Positions 38,455 to 47,955 of a DNA stretch of 64,000 bases are shown here, one piece after another. Position 1 is the stretch's first letter. Every line of letters starts with the position of its first letter. The DNA is from Pasteuria penetrans. Its GTDB lineage: Bacteria > Bacillota > Bacilli > Thermoactinomycetales > Thermoactinomycetaceae. The notes under the pieces are model-generated. The model had not been told where the DNA came from. It did no database searches and worked only from the letters and a program-made list of their open reading frames with translations. The stretch spans positions 1,364,001 through 1,428,000 of the forward strand of contig NZ_UZAC03000001.1 in the NCBI RefSeq assembly GCF_900538055.1, written 5' to 3'. Made by a program: the position numbers and the translations under genes.

Positions 38455-38891
38455 GGATAAACGCCCCCTGTTGATTAGGATCGTAAAATCCCATCCCCCA
38501 GAGGATAAATTGCACCATTCACCCCCTGCTTATACATGCAGAGGTGGGGCGCATGGAAGATCGCAAAACTCATAAATGACGGCAAACTCTCTATCCGATA
38601 GTTCACGCAATAGAACCGTTCATCCACCGTTCATCCTATGGGAAGGAATGAACATGGAAATACGCACGGGAACAACGAAAAACTAGGATCCGTAGGAACA
38701 AAACCCAAGGTCCCAGCACATCATAGCAACGATCGCGCAGTTGCCGGTTGTACCCCTCCTGGTTTGCCTACCATATATAAAAAATTCATACCGTAGTATA
38801 AAGGAAAATGAAATAAAGGACAATTCCGTTTCCACAACAGCACCATTCCTAACACCCCTGCCCAACAAAAAACGAATAACCTTTGCCTGTT
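38455..38891. other. intergenic region
   Basis: 437 bases between the DUF378 gene start and the ispG stop. No gene seen. It should contain the DUF378 promoter. Confidence 0.4.
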
Positions 38892-40019
38892 CTATGACAC
38901 CGCTACGTCTATACGACGAGATTCCCCCTTCCCGTCCTCCTTCCATTTCTTCCTATGATAATTGGCAACCCAAACATCAATCTCCTTCTTCAGTTCAGAT
39001 AAAAGTTGATCCTCCGGTACCTTACGAACAATTTCCCCCCGGGAAAACAGCAGACCTTCCCCCCGTGCACCCGCTATTCCTATGTCGGCCTCCCGTGCCT
39101 CCCCCGGCCCATTGACAGCACAACCCAACACCGCTACCTTAATGGGTGCCTGAACATCACTCAGATACTCCTCGACTTCATTAGCCAGAGTAATGAGGTC
39201 AATAGCAATCCGACCACAGGTGGGACAGGCAATGAGTGTGGGTGCATTATCAGCCAAACCAAATGTCTTCAGTAATTCGCGTCCTACCTTTATTTCCTCC
39301 ACCGGATCCGCCGCTAGGGAAACACGAAGCGTCGACCCTATTCCCTGTGCCAACAGTACACCCAATCCAGCGGCACTCTTGACCGTCCCTGAAAACTGCG
39401 TACCTGCTTCTGTAATCCCAAGGTGGAGGGGGTACGGGAACACCTGAGCTGCCTCCCGATAAGCCTCAATGGTTAAGGAAACATCGGACGCCTTCAGGGA
39501 AAGAATAATATCCTCAAACCCAAGATCCTCTAGAATGCCTACATGGTACTTAGCACTTTCCACCATACCTGCAGCCGTAGGGTAACCGTATTTTCTGAGA
39601 ATACCCCTCTCCAACGATCCTGCGTTCACGCCCACCCGAATGGGAATACCACGCTCCTTAGCCAAAGAAACCACGGCTTCCGTCTTTTCCCTACGTCCGA
39701 TATTCCCAGGATTGATACGGACCTTATCAATCCCATTCTCAATGGCTAAACAAGCTAAACGATAATCAAAGTGGATGTCGGCCACCAAGGGGATCGACAC
39801 CCGTTCCTTGATTGCTGGAATGGCGTCTGCAGCAGCCTGATTGGGAATAGCCAAACGGACGATTTGACAACCCACTTTCTCAAGACGGTGAATCTCAGCC
39901 ACCGTTTTCTCCACATCATCCGTCTTCGTGGTACACATACTTTGTAAAACCACACGATCATTACCACCAATGGCTACGTTGCCCACACGGACCTGCCGAG
40001 TTTTTTTTCGATTGAACAT
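38892..40019 (-). CDS. ispG: 4-hydroxy-3-methylbut-2-enyl diphosphate synthase
   Basis: 375 residues. It reduces methylerythritol cyclodiphosphate to HMBPP in the MEP isoprenoid pathway using a 4Fe-4S cluster. The ligands are visible: Cys265 and Cys268 in ACPTCGR, Cys300 in GCAVNGPGE, and Glu307 in the same motif. The N-terminal TIM barrel has [24 protein letters not shown] and VRINPGNIG. cagggggat precedes the ATG. The C terminus runs about ten residues past the usual end. It is apparently transcribed alone, with the YqzE-like gene upstream on the same strand. Confidence 0.96.
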   Translation of the reverse strand: MFNRKKTRQVRVGNVAIGGNDRVVLQSMCTTKTDDVEKTVAEIHRLEKVGCQIVRLAIPNQAAADAIPAIKERVSIPLVADIHFDYRLACLAIENGIDKVRINPGNIGRREKTEAVVSLAKERGIPIRVGVNAGSLERGILRKYGYPTAAGMVESAKYHVGILEDLGFEDIILSLKASDVSLTIEAYREAAQVFPYPLHLGITEAGTQFSGTVKSAAGLGVLLAQGIGSTLRVSLAADPVEEIKVGRELLKTFGLADNAPTLIACPTCGRIAIDLITLANEVEEYLSDVQAPIKVAVLGCAVNGPGEAREADIGIAGARGEGLLFSRGEIVRKVPEDQLLSELKKEIDVWVANYHRKKWKEDGKGESRRIDVAVS

Positions 40020-40195
40020 GAACAGAAATCCCCCTGTTTTATAGAGAAAAGTCGTCCTGTCACCCTACACTTACAACCCAACTCCATAAAGCATATCAGA
40101 ACCGTTTCAACTTTTCCATAATTCCGGTGGAAAACGGGGGATCCTCCCAACCAGCCCCGAGGGCCCATGGCAACAGCAGGCTGGTTGGGGGGAGT

Positions 40196-40375
40196 TCATT
40201 TGATCATTGTACCATGCCTAAAACGACGAACGAGAGCTAGTAAGCGTAACAAAAGCCCAGGTAAAACGCCAAACCAGCGCTCCCACCAGGTCCCCGGGGA
40301 TGCCTTCCGTTTACCAGCAGAACGATTTCTAGCGGAATTTTCTGCCAGATACCTCAACCACTCTTGGAATTGCAC
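40196..40375 (-). CDS. YqzE-like small protein
   Basis: 59 residues from a GTG at 40375 with gggggtgg just upstream; the frame is open for 67 more codons but these look non-coding. FQEWLRYLAE, a basic linker, then WERWFGVLPGLLLRLLALVRR correspond to the helix, basic stretch and membrane-like WFG motif of YqzE from Bacilli, a gene normally between the comG operon and aroK. Here it lies beyond aroK, separated by an IS remnant, so local order has been disturbed. Confidence 0.6.
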   Translation of the reverse strand: MQFQEWLRYLAENSARNRSAGKRKASPGTWWERWFGVLPGLLLRLLALVRRFRHGTMIK

Positions 40376-40585
40376 ATTACCACCCCCATTGCCTGTAGTG
40401 TATCCAAGGGATTGACAACATAAGCTATGGCTGTGCTTTGATTTGTTATGCACATAAAACCTAAAAAATTGGGGGTTCAAACCCCAGAAACTATCCCCAT
40501 CCCCTAGGGATGTCCTCTGGGACATCACCAGGAAAGGAGAGGGGCTGTGCCCCCGCCCGATCCAGTTTCCTGGCACTCCCTACCC

Positions 40586-40655
40586 TCCCGGATGGTTTTT
40601 CTCTTTGTGTACTATTCCGAAGGATTGGCTCGGAGTCCTGCTATAGATTAGGACT
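40586..40655. repeat. dispersed repeat R4, copy 1
   Basis: About 70 bases (gatggtttttctctttgtg ... atagattagga) similar to 61437-61512 in the same orientation. It abuts the left end of the IS1182-derived mini-element. Confidence 0.5.
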
Positions 40656-40938
40656 GGTGCCACCGCGAAAAGGTTACCAACTACCCTCTCCCCTACACAA
40701 TGGCTCATCCTTGATACTACCTTGGGCGGCTGGATCAAAGGGGCTCTGCAGACGGCCCGATGGCAAGATAGAACGCGCACCGCGAGTTTCTTTTGCCCTT
40801 CCTAATTCACCCCCCTGTTTGCTCTCCTATCACCCTTCGCAACAGTATATAGACTGGGGTGGACCGAAACTTCTTGTACTGGTTCCCAAAGTGTTCAATA
40901 GTAGTATGTCTATCTTGAAAGACAAAAGGAACTGCTAA

Positions 40939-41031
40939 ATGAAGTTGGATAAAAACGAAAAAGAAATTGAAAAGGAACTGGAAAAGAGACTGGAAAAATC
41001 TAAAAAGGAAATGACTGAAGCAGCACAATAA
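40939..41031 (+). CDS. 30-residue charged helix, passenger of the mini-element
   Basis: ATG preceded by aaaggaac at 8-base spacing and followed 5 bases past the stop by a terminator hairpin. The peptide reads MKLDKNEKEIEKELEKRLEK followed by a Ser/Lys-rich end, a near-ideal charged helix. Compact signals at both ends argue that it is expressed. No family is known to me. Confidence 0.5.
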   Translation: MKLDKNEKEIEKELEKRLEKSKKEMTEAAQ

Positions 41032-41035
41032 ATCC

Positions 41036-41070
41036 GGGGAGGGAAACTGTTCCTCCCCCTCCATTTTTCT
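41036..41070 (+). terminator. terminator of the passenger ORF
   Basis: ggggagg pairs with cctcccc over a 9-base loop, followed by ctccattttt. Confidence 0.75.
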
Positions 41071-41346
41071 ATCTCCCCTGTTCCATAGTTATTCGGTTTG
41101 GAAAGCCATCGATCCTCTAGTATCCTTTGAATAGCACAAATAAAATGTTTATTTATGAAATATTATGAAATATTATGAAATATAGTGCTTATCTATTTAC
41201 TAAGGGGCATTGGATGAAAGAGTAAGTACTATTAAATAACCTTACTATATTTATTGAATTTAATTATAGATCAGAGAGGAAACCAAATCGCAGGAACAAA
41301 TGTTCTGATCGGGAATTGTCGGATCGTTCCTTTCCACGGTAACACC

Positions 41347-41770
41347 ACAGTATAGATGATAATCCCAAGTCTCCGGTTTATATTTTATTTATACTTACTA
41401 ATATCTTATTAATAAATATAAACCGGTATGCCATAAAGGTAGGGCAGTATATCCTACATAATTTAAAATGGGAGATTTCAGAAAGATGGAGAATACGTTA
41501 TAAAATAGGAAGAAATACAGCATGATCCGATACAATAAATGGGAGAGGAAGGGAGATTTACTTTGCAAATAGTTTTTTAAAATTGGTGGAGGACTCATTC
41601 ACCGCCCCCACTCTTTCCTCAGGGCCCTAGTAGGAGCAAGCAATATGAGGGTAATGGGAAGCCCCACCGACCCATTCTGTAGAACCAAACACAACTTCCA
41701 TCACTTCTGCACCTAACTTAGCGCATAAGTCATAGAATATTTTAATGGGGAAAAAGAACCATTCGTATCC
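41347..41770. other. AT-rich region between the mini-element and aroK
   Basis: Contains a perfect 13-base inverted repeat (ccggtttatattt at 41373-41385, its complement at 41414-41426) with a 28-base AT-rich spacer. No gene is supported. Confidence 0.5.
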
Positions 41771-42331
41771 CTAACCCCGCTGTGAACCACGATAGGATTG
41801 CCACCGGGTAACAATGTCACGGGCTACCCTATCCGGAGGAGAACTACCACTATCCACCACATAATCAGCACCGGCGTAACCGGCCATTCTCCGCCAGAAG
41901 AGCGCCTCCCTCTCCAACATGGAACCAATCCATAGGGGCCGGTGCTCCCCCCGGCACCGCTCCAACCGCTCACGGGTGGCGGGCCAGGGGAGGCGCAGAT
42001 GAACAACAAACCCATTCTCAATAATTTTCTTCCGATTCGGGCCGCAAAGCACAACTCCACCGCCCATAGACAAGACGGCCGTAGGACCCTCCAACAATCG
42101 ATGGACGATCTCCCTCTCCTGACATCGGAAAGCCTGCTCTCCATAACGACGAAAAAACACCTGAATGGAACAACCAAAAGATCGTACTAACAACTGGTCC
42201 GTATCAAACCAGGGCAACGATACCAACCGCCTAGCAATTTGCAATGCAACAACACTCTTACCGCTCCCCATGAACCCCATGAGAATTAGATGTCGTTTCT
42301 GCTGCGCGGGTGTTCCTTGTTCCCTCGGCAC
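41771..42331 (-). CDS. aroK: shikimate kinase
   Basis: 186 residues from a GTG at 42331. It phosphorylates shikimate with ATP. The P-loop GFMGSGKS is at residues 19-26, followed by WFDTDQLLVR (substrate Asp), SMGGGVVL (Gly-rich substrate loop), and RCRGEHRPLW in the lid. A ggggggaat is the nearest purine block upstream. It overlaps the end of comGG by 74 bases, so the two are translated from one message; aroK near comG is also the order in Bacillus. Confidence 0.92.
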   Translation of the reverse strand: MPREQGTPAQQKRHLILMGFMGSGKSVVALQIARRLVSLPWFDTDQLLVRSFGCSIQVFFRRYGEQAFRCQEREIVHRLLEGPTAVLSMGGGVVLCGPNRKKIIENGFVVHLRLPWPATRERLERCRGEHRPLWIGSMLEREALFWRRMAGYAGADYVVDSGSSPPDRVARDIVTRWQSYRGSQRG

Positions 42332-42734
42332 CAGCGTTCATTCCCCCCATGCCCTCTTTTTTTCCAGTACCCGATTGAATTCCCCCATGATCCCCCTCTT
42401 GCCTCCGTAGGAGAACACGTTCTACCCCCATTCGTCCCCGTGCCCTCGCGATCCTGTACGAATGGGAAAATTCCAGTTGGACCAGACAACCCAATAACGC
42501 CACAATACGTGGGCCCGAATCCCCACCATCATCTGCCCTAGCAAGTACACTCTCCGCTGCATACTGTGCACGCAAACCCTCGATATAAAACCATACTGAA
42601 CGTTGTGTACTCCAGAGCGTGCTGACAGACAATAGCGAGCCCGTCAGCACGACCCCCAATCCTACCATAACATAGGGTAACAGAAAACCATGTTGTGTAT
42701 CAGGTAGATGTTGCAGATATCCTCTCCTCCACAC
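42258..42734 (-). CDS. comGG: competence pseudopilus protein ComGG-like
   Basis: 158 residues from a GTG at 42734, overlapping comGF by 35 bases and aroK by 74. The N-terminal QHGFLLPYVMVGLGVVLTGSL is the short hydrophobic pilin-like helix typical of ComGG, which caps or assembles the pseudopilus for DNA uptake. The second half is a hydrophilic Gly/Arg/Glu-rich stretch that overlaps aroK and may be a by-product of that overlap. Assignment rests mainly on operon position. Confidence 0.7.
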   Translation of the reverse strand: MWRRGYLQHLPDTQHGFLLPYVMVGLGVVLTGSLLSVSTLWSTQRSVWFYIEGLRAQYAAESVLARADDGGDSGPRIVALLGCLVQLEFSHSYRIARARGRMGVERVLLRRQEGDHGGIQSGTGKKEGMGGMNAGAEGTRNTRAAETTSNSHGVHGER

Positions 42735-43191
42735 CCGGTCTTATCGTCCAAGCCGCCTCCCATGTCACCCCCCCATTCACCGAACGATCCCACCATGTGG
42801 CCTGCACCCTTACACCTTTCGGAATCGGTATAAAAGTCCAACTCTTCACAGCATAACTCACAATCCCCCACCCCTCCGGCAACGAACCCGCCACAGAAAC
42901 ACGACGGACCAATTGGCTACCCCGCAAAGTATAAAAAATTAGCCTCTGACGTGATAACCTACAAAGTAGTTCCCCCGACGACCTCACCTCTACCGCCTCA
43001 CTCTGTTGTATGTCCGACTGCAGGAGGGAAAAACTACCCAATGATCCTAACAGGGACTGACCTTGATCCACACTGCGCAGAATATGCACTGCTGTTGTCT
43101 GATAGAGGGAAAATAGAACCGGTACAATGAGGGAGACTATTAAGAGGGCGTAAAGGGCCTCAAGGAAGAGGAATCCCCGTTCGAAACCCAT
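42700..43191 (-). CDS. comGF: competence pseudopilin ComGF
   Basis: 163 residues from the ATG at 43191 (MGFERGFLFLEALYALL). The prepilin site is G/FLFLE with Glu at position +5, followed by a hydrophobic helix. The C-terminal part with QSDIQQSE, LCRLSRQRLIFYTLRGSQLVRR and VQATWWDRS resembles ComGF. The open frame extends 112 codons further upstream across comGE, but that part is a shadow. It overlaps comGE by 52 bases; no separate ribosome binding site is obvious. Confidence 0.8.
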   Translation of the reverse strand: MGFERGFLFLEALYALLIVSLIVPVLFSLYQTTAVHILRSVDQGQSLLGSLGSFSLLQSDIQQSEAVEVRSSGELLCRLSRQRLIFYTLRGSQLVRRVSVAGSLPEGWGIVSYAVKSWTFIPIPKGVRVQATWWDRSVNGGVTWEAAWTIRPGVEERISATST

Positions 43192-43556
43192 CGATCGAGG
43201 GAGAGGGAGAGGGACTGGGATCCTGCTGAAGGATCGATCCACTCCGCCCTTGCCTCGGTACGCCACCACCTCACCCCCATCGGCCCCATACGACGGGAAA
43301 CATGATAGACCACTGTGGGATGCAAACGACTCGATAAAGAAAAGTGAGAGGAATCGATCCCAACAGGGGCATGACGGCTTTCCTCGAGACAGGCTTGCAA
43401 CTGTAGGGCAACCTCCAAACGCAATTGCTGCGTCACCAGGTGATGTTGCACCCATACCTGCACCCGCCAACAGGCCAACCAACCCACACCAACCACAATC
43501 AAACCCGCCATCACATCCAGAAGCCAAAACCCCTTCTGCCCTATAGGCGCCCTCAT
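43140..43556 (-). CDS. comGE: competence pseudopilin ComGE-like
   Basis: 138 residues from the ATG at 43556, with ggaggaggt directly upstream. A short leader ends at QKG, then FWLLDVMAGLIVVGVGWLACW forms the pilin helix. The +5 residue is Asp instead of the usual Glu. It overlaps comGD by 4 bases (ATGA), a sign of coupled translation. Divergent in sequence; named by position. Confidence 0.75.
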   Translation of the reverse strand: MRAPIGQKGFWLLDVMAGLIVVGVGWLACWRVQVWVQHHLVTQQLRLEVALQLQACLEESRHAPVGIDSSHFSLSSRLHPTVVYHVSRRMGPMGVRWWRTEARAEWIDPSAGSQSLSLSLDRWVSNGDSSSLRPFTPS

Positions 43557-44002
43557 ACCTCCTCCCAGGCAGGGGAAGTTCGGACCTGGGCAGTAGCTAC
43601 GGATAGAGTAATGCTGCCCGCATAACGATGATCCACAAAAACCCAAATCCTCCCACCACGCACAGTCCCCTGTCCTGTCCACAAAACACGATGGTTTTCA
43701 TAATTACTCCGCAATTGATACCGTATGGGCCAGTGGTACCTCCGTAATAACCCCTTGCCCCCCCATAATTCACCTGGGGGTACCAATGCAAGCCATAACG
43801 AGCGACGTTTCGCTATCGCCTCTGAATGGGCATTTTGTAAAGCGATAGCCACCTCATGTAGGGCCCGCCGTGCCTCACTCCGCCACAGGATATGATGGGA
43901 CAACCACCACATCCCGCCCCCAATGATTCCCAATAGCCCTAGGGCTAAAACAACCTCAAAATATACCATCCCCCATGTCCGCCGGTGCCCTTTCAGGGAC
44001 AC
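43553..44002 (-). CDS. comGD: competence pseudopilin ComGD
   Basis: 149 residues. The leader ends RRTWG, followed by MVYFEVVLALGLLGIIGGGM with Glu at +5, a standard type IV prepilin start processed by ComC. The rest is a globular beta-rich part (LWLALVPPGEL, RVLWTGQGTVRGGRIWVF). It overlaps comGC by 10 bases. Confidence 0.85.
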   Translation of the reverse strand: MSLKGHRRTWGMVYFEVVLALGLLGIIGGGMWWLSHHILWRSEARRALHEVAIALQNAHSEAIAKRRSLWLALVPPGELWGGKGLLRRYHWPIRYQLRSNYENHRVLWTGQGTVRGGRIWVFVDHRYAGSITLSVATAQVRTSPAWEEV

Positions 44003-44355
44003 ACTACACGCTCCTCCGGTTTTACCTTGCCGGCTATCAACCTATAGTCACCCCTTTTGCCAGGACAACGGGGCTTATCCCTTAGATACCCCTGCTGCAC
44101 CAATACATCGATGGAAGGGGCCTCCTCACCATGTTCCAACAAATAATGCTCTGCCTGCGCAGAAATCAGCTGTCGATTCGCCTGATCCACACGCTGGTGA
44201 GCCTTTTCCATTGCTGTTCGAAAATTGGGGATAGCTAGGGCTAGAAGAAGACCCATAATCACCAGCACCACCAACATCTCCAATAACGTAAAACCCGCCT
44301 CGCGATGGGGAATTTGCCTCCTATTCGGTACCTCTCCTATGATGATCTTTCCCAC
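43993..44355 (-). CDS. comGC: major competence pseudopilin ComGC
   Basis: 120 residues. The motif AGFTLLEMLVVLVIMGLLLALAIPNF is the ComGC/type IV pilin signature, with cleavage before Phe and Glu at +5. The C terminus has QGYLRDKPRCPG and ends in VVCP; the two Cys may form a disulfide. The GTG at 44355 gives an unusually long 20-residue leader; a non-standard start closer to the motif cannot be excluded. Confidence 0.92.
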   Translation of the reverse strand: MGKIIIGEVPNRRQIPHREAGFTLLEMLVVLVIMGLLLALAIPNFRTAMEKAHQRVDQANRQLISAQAEHYLLEHGEEAPSIDVLVQQGYLRDKPRCPGKRGDYRLIAGKVKPEERVVCP

Positions 44356-44376
44356 CTCAGGTACTTTTTTGACAAC

Positions 44377-45378
44377 TCAAATGGCCTCCATCAGGGCAAG
44401 CAATGGCAGGAGCCAAAGAAGCACCAATGCAGCCACACCTATACCTACAACACCCAACAACAAGGGCTCCAACCAACTCAACAATCGTTTCATCTGCTGT
44501 TGAAACGCCTTTTCTGTGCTCACCGTCAGATGATCCCATAGGACCTCACAACACCCACCCGCCTCACCCAAGGCAGTCAAACACGCCAGGGCACGCAGAA
44601 AAGTTGATTCCCCCTCCCAGGCCACAGCCAACGGTACACCACATTGAACACGAGTCCTGACATCGCGAAGGGAATCCCCCAACTGTGGCCAAGGAGCAGT
44701 AGAAGCCGCCAACTCCAGTCCCCGTAACAGTGGAATCCCGGCTCGAAGGGAAGCAGAAAGCTGTTGGGCTACAAAATGGGTTGCAAAGGTTCGTAAACCC
44801 AAACGAAGACCCGGTATCCTCAGAATCCACCCCCATCCATAACCACGGCGCAGGAATTGCCATCCTACGTAAAGGGACAAGGGAAGAAACCAACAAAAAC
44901 CCTGCAAAACCACCAGGAAGTAGATGATGAGATGGATAGAAACAGGGGGATCCATATGCAACAGGGTATAAAGTTCAGAAAATTTTGGGACTAATGTGAT
45001 CAGGAGAAAGAGAAACACTACAGCCGTCATCACCAAGACCAAACAGGGATAACGACAAGCTTGGCGGAAATGGCGAATGAAACGGGACTGGGCATGGTAG
45101 AAAAGAACGCTCTGCCGGAGACCAGCTGTATAATCACCCTGTTCCTCCGAGGCTCGCAACCAAGCAACCATCATCTTCGGTAACCCCCCCTGCCGCCACA
45201 CCTCCGCTAAGGGAACACCCTGAGCTATTTTTCGGCAGGTATACCTTCCCAACGAGGCAGGCAGGATTTGTTGCTCAACAAGAAGCTCTAACGCTGTAAG
45301 CAGGGGCAATCCACTGGAGAGTAATTGTTCCAAACAGGTACTCAGGCGGGCACAGTCCTCAGCGGAGAGGCGCGCCAA
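44377..45378 (-). CDS. comGB: competence pilus platform protein ComGB
   Basis: 333 residues from a TTG at 45378, with gggtggtg upstream and a 20-base overlap with comGA. Two GspF-type domains are each followed by membrane helices (VLVMTAVVFLFLLITLVP; VVLQGFCWFLPLSLYVGW; final GVGVAALVLLWLLPLLAL-like helix), and FVAQQLSASLRAGIPLLRGLEL is the GspF motif. It anchors the ATPase to the membrane and the growing pseudopilus. Confidence 0.92.
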   Translation of the reverse strand: MARLSAEDCARLSTCLEQLLSSGLPLLTALELLVEQQILPASLGRYTCRKIAQGVPLAEVWRQGGLPKMMVAWLRASEEQGDYTAGLRQSVLFYHAQSRFIRHFRQACRYPCLVLVMTAVVFLFLLITLVPKFSELYTLLHMDPPVSIHLIIYFLVVLQGFCWFLPLSLYVGWQFLRRGYGWGWILRIPGLRLGLRTFATHFVAQQLSASLRAGIPLLRGLELAASTAPWPQLGDSLRDVRTRVQCGVPLAVAWEGESTFLRALACLTALGEAGGCCEVLWDHLTVSTEKAFQQQMKRLLSWLEPLLLGVVGIGVAALVLLWLLPLLALMEAI

Positions 45379-46453
45379 GGGAATTCACCACCCGCATTAC
45401 CTCACGCTCATCGGTAAACCCCTGCTGTTGCTGGGAACGAATGGCCAACGCCAGACTCTTCATCCCCATGGATTGGATATGCTGACGTAAAACGGACACG
45501 GATGCACCACGATTGATCTTGGCCCGCAAAACAGGGTCCATAGGTAACATTTCGAAAACTCCCAATCTCCCCCGGTATCCAGAGGAATGGCAAGCAACAC
45601 AACAGCGGCCACGGCACTGGGAACAGAGGCGCCGTAGGAGACGTTGGGCCATCACACCCTGCAAAGCAGCCGCGACACGATAAGCAGCTACACCCATGTC
45701 CAACAGACGTACCACCGCACCTATAGCATCCACGGTATGCAAACTAGTGAGAACCAGATTCCCTGCCAGAGCAGCCCTAATCGCTATATCCGCCGTCTCC
45801 TGGTCACGGATCTCACCGATCATCACAGCATCAGGATCATGGCGAAGGATAGCTCGCAAACCAATAGCAAAGGTCAATCCAGATTTTACATGCACCTGCA
45901 CCTGATTGACACCAGGCAGGAGTTGCTCGATAGGATCCTCTAAGGTAACCAGGTTACGCTCTTCCCCCTGTAGTTGCCGCAACATGGTATATAGCGTCGT
46001 CGTTTTCCCCGTTCCTGTGGGGCCAGTAACGATCAACAAACCCCTGCCCTGCGAAAGCCACTGACACAACTGTTTCTCCTGTTCTGTACATAATCCCAAA
46101 CGGGACAGCGTCCAACCCGAAACATGCAAGGGCAAAATCCGTATAGTGATCCTTTCCCCATTGACTACCGGCAAGCTTGCAATGCGCAAGGAAACCTCCC
46201 GGTCCGCCACAGGGAGGGTACAACGTCCGTCCTGTGGTAAACGCCGTTGACCAATGTCCATCTGGCCCATAACCTTCAAACGAGTAATCACGGGAAGGAT
46301 CCAGGTGGAGGATATATCCTCCCCCCTCCACAAACCCCCATCAACCCGCCAACGAACCCTTCCCCCCACGGATAAGGATTCAATGTGCAAATCACTAGCC
46401 CCCCGTTGTACAGCATCAGCGAGCAAACGATTCACCCAACCTACCACGTTCAA
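45359..46453 (-). CDS. comGA: competence traffic ATPase ComGA
   Basis: 364 residues from a TTG at 46453 with ggggggat upstream. It is a GspE/PilB-type ATPase that powers pseudopilus assembly for DNA uptake: Walker A GPTGTGKT at 144-151, Asp box LVTLEDPIEQ, Walker B VMIGEIRD at 210-217, and the His box LVLTSLHT. A CSQCRGRCCVAC cluster near residue 300 probably binds zinc. First gene of the comG operon, so its promoter lies in 46454-46778. Confidence 0.94.
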   Translation of the reverse strand: MNVVGWVNRLLADAVQRGASDLHIESLSVGGRVRWRVDGGLWRGEDISSTWILPVITRLKVMGQMDIGQRRLPQDGRCTLPVADREVSLRIASLPVVNGERITIRILPLHVSGWTLSRLGLCTEQEKQLCQWLSQGRGLLIVTGPTGTGKTTTLYTMLRQLQGEERNLVTLEDPIEQLLPGVNQVQVHVKSGLTFAIGLRAILRHDPDAVMIGEIRDQETADIAIRAALAGNLVLTSLHTVDAIGAVVRLLDMGVAAYRVAAALQGVMAQRLLRRLCSQCRGRCCVACHSSGYRGRLGVFEMLPMDPVLRAKINRGASVSVLRQHIQSMGMKSLALAIRSQQQQGFTDEREVMRVVNSLGAPLR

Positions 46454-46778
46454 ATGGGTCTATCCCCCCCGGGGGCCGCCCGAAAAGCTCCCCTCAAATC
46501 CTTCCAATTCGACGCCTATCATAAGGATCCCTGCTATCCCCTTGGACTGATCCAAAACAGGGGGCGAGCGGGGACTTACAAACCCCGAAAAATCCATCCT
46601 AAAAAAATTCAGCCACGGGGATGGGGTAAAATACCTGGGGGATTACCATAACACACCGAATCCCCAATCCATCATCATTGGGAATGAGCCCACGCAAAAC
46701 GACATCCCAGCCCCCATTTCGGAGGGTACCTAGTTTGTGAAATACGTTCAGTAAAGAATTTCTTCAGAGTAGCCTAGC
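46454..46778. other. upstream region of comGA
   Basis: 325 bases with no supported gene; expected to carry the comG promoter. I could not identify a ComK-type AT-box pair with confidence. Confidence 0.4.
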
Positions 46779-47528
46779 CTATGAAGCAGATTCCCTTCCT
46801 GCCTTCCGTTTTTGTTGCTGGAGTGCATATCGCCTTTTACACCAAAGATTGATACCATATCCTGCCGCCAACGTAAAAATAATGGCCATGGGATATAAAA
46901 CAACATAGAGAAACCATGACCCTAAGGATTGCAGAAAACGATCCACAGAGGGCTCCCCTTTTATAAGATTAACGGCAAGAACAGCTAGAAGGGCGGAACC
47001 AACATAGTTAAGCCATGGAAAACGGTTAACCCAACGTGATACCAATTGGCTACCCCAAACCATAATGGGAATGCTGACGATCAGGGCAATCAAAATGATC
47101 ATCCAACAGCCATTAGCCGAGGCCGCTACTGCAAGAACGTTATCGAGACTCATGACGACATCAGCCGTCAAAATCGTCCCAACAGCTGCTCCCATCCCCT
47201 GACTCTGTTTCCTATCCTCACTCAGGGAATTAACGTCGTCCTTGTGATTCTCCACTAACAACTTGATTCCGATGAGAATCAACAATAATCCCCCAGCCAG
47301 ACGAAGCCAGGGTAGATCCAACAATTCCATAGCCAACAAGGACAGAACTGTTCTCAACACGATGGCTAGGGCAACCCCCCACATAATAACGCGACGTCTC
47401 TTCTGTTGAGGCAACTTTCTAGCAGCCATGCCAATGACAAGCGCATTGTCACCCGCCAGTAAGAGATCAAAAAAAACAGCGTTGACGAGCCCAAAGAAAA
47501 AACTACTATCATCGTATCCGAAAGACAT
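46779..47528 (-). CDS. TerC-family membrane protein (YjbE-like)
   Basis: 249 residues from the ATG at 47528, with gaggtgggg directly upstream. It has about seven membrane segments. The metal-site motifs LLAGDNALVIGMAA and VMSLDNVLAVAA each carry the Asp-Asn pair typical of TerC/Alx proteins. Relatives in Bacilli export manganese, partly to metalate secreted enzymes; that role is plausible here but not shown. The C terminus is basic (CKRRYALQQQKRK). It is a single gene. Confidence 0.9.
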   Translation of the reverse strand: MSFGYDDSSFFFGLVNAVFFDLLLAGDNALVIGMAARKLPQQKRRRVIMWGVALAIVLRTVLSLLAMELLDLPWLRLAGGLLLILIGIKLLVENHKDDVNSLSEDRKQSQGMGAAVGTILTADVVMSLDNVLAVAASANGCWMIILIALIVSIPIMVWGSQLVSRWVNRFPWLNYVGSALLAVLAVNLIKGEPSVDRFLQSLGSWFLYVVLYPMAIIFTLAAGYGINLWCKRRYALQQQKRKAGRESAS

Positions 47529-47955
47529 ACCCCACCTCGTTCCCTTTTCCAGAAAAAACAGGTCCATCAAAGTGAATTAGCATGGACCTATGCAGTCCCC
47601 ATCCCCAAAGTTTAGCATAAACCATTGGGAATCAACCATACCCCTGCTTCCCACATCAGCAATCCATACTTCTGGCTTCCTACCCGCGCACTCCCCAAGG
47701 GACAAACCATTACGAACCCACCCTGTAGGATGTGCGGTATTGTACACTTCATCCAAAAAGGACCCCCACTAGAGACCATCTCAACTTTTTTGTACGACAC
47801 TTCCCGAACGCTAACTCTTCTCAGGAACAGGGCCCCTATTTGTTTGCGAAATGCGGAAAACATGAGGCAGTATCCCGGTGGAGGTGCAAATTCCTAAACG
47901 GGGTTTTCAGGGGGGATTTCCCTCATCTTTGGAACTTCTTTTACGAGATCCATAT
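47529..47955. other. intergenic region
   Basis: About 430 bases between the TerC-family gene and the left end of the IS256-type element. No gene supported. Confidence 0.4.

Larger units (their letters stand above)
40656..41346. mobile_element. IS1182-derived mini-element with passenger ORF
   Basis: The ends are ggtgccaccgcgaaaagg and its near-complement, the same inverted repeat as the full element at 56943-59300. From 40680 to 40910 it matches an internal part of that transposase gene (about 57990-58210), and from about 41090 to 41346 it matches the element's right end, including the transposase start region. The stretch between (40921-41089) has no match in the full element and carries a 30-codon ORF plus a terminator. 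About 1.7 kb of the original IS is missing. Confidence 0.7.

Noticed and set aside
40656-40680. T-box-like ggtgccaccgcg motif
   Set aside because: It is the terminal inverted repeat of IS1182, repeated at 56943, 51189 and 59300, not an amino-acid-responsive leader.
42700-43527. 275-residue version of ComGF
   Set aside because: The first 112 residues overlap comGE in another frame and are not pilin-like; the true start is the ATG before the prepilin motif at 43191.
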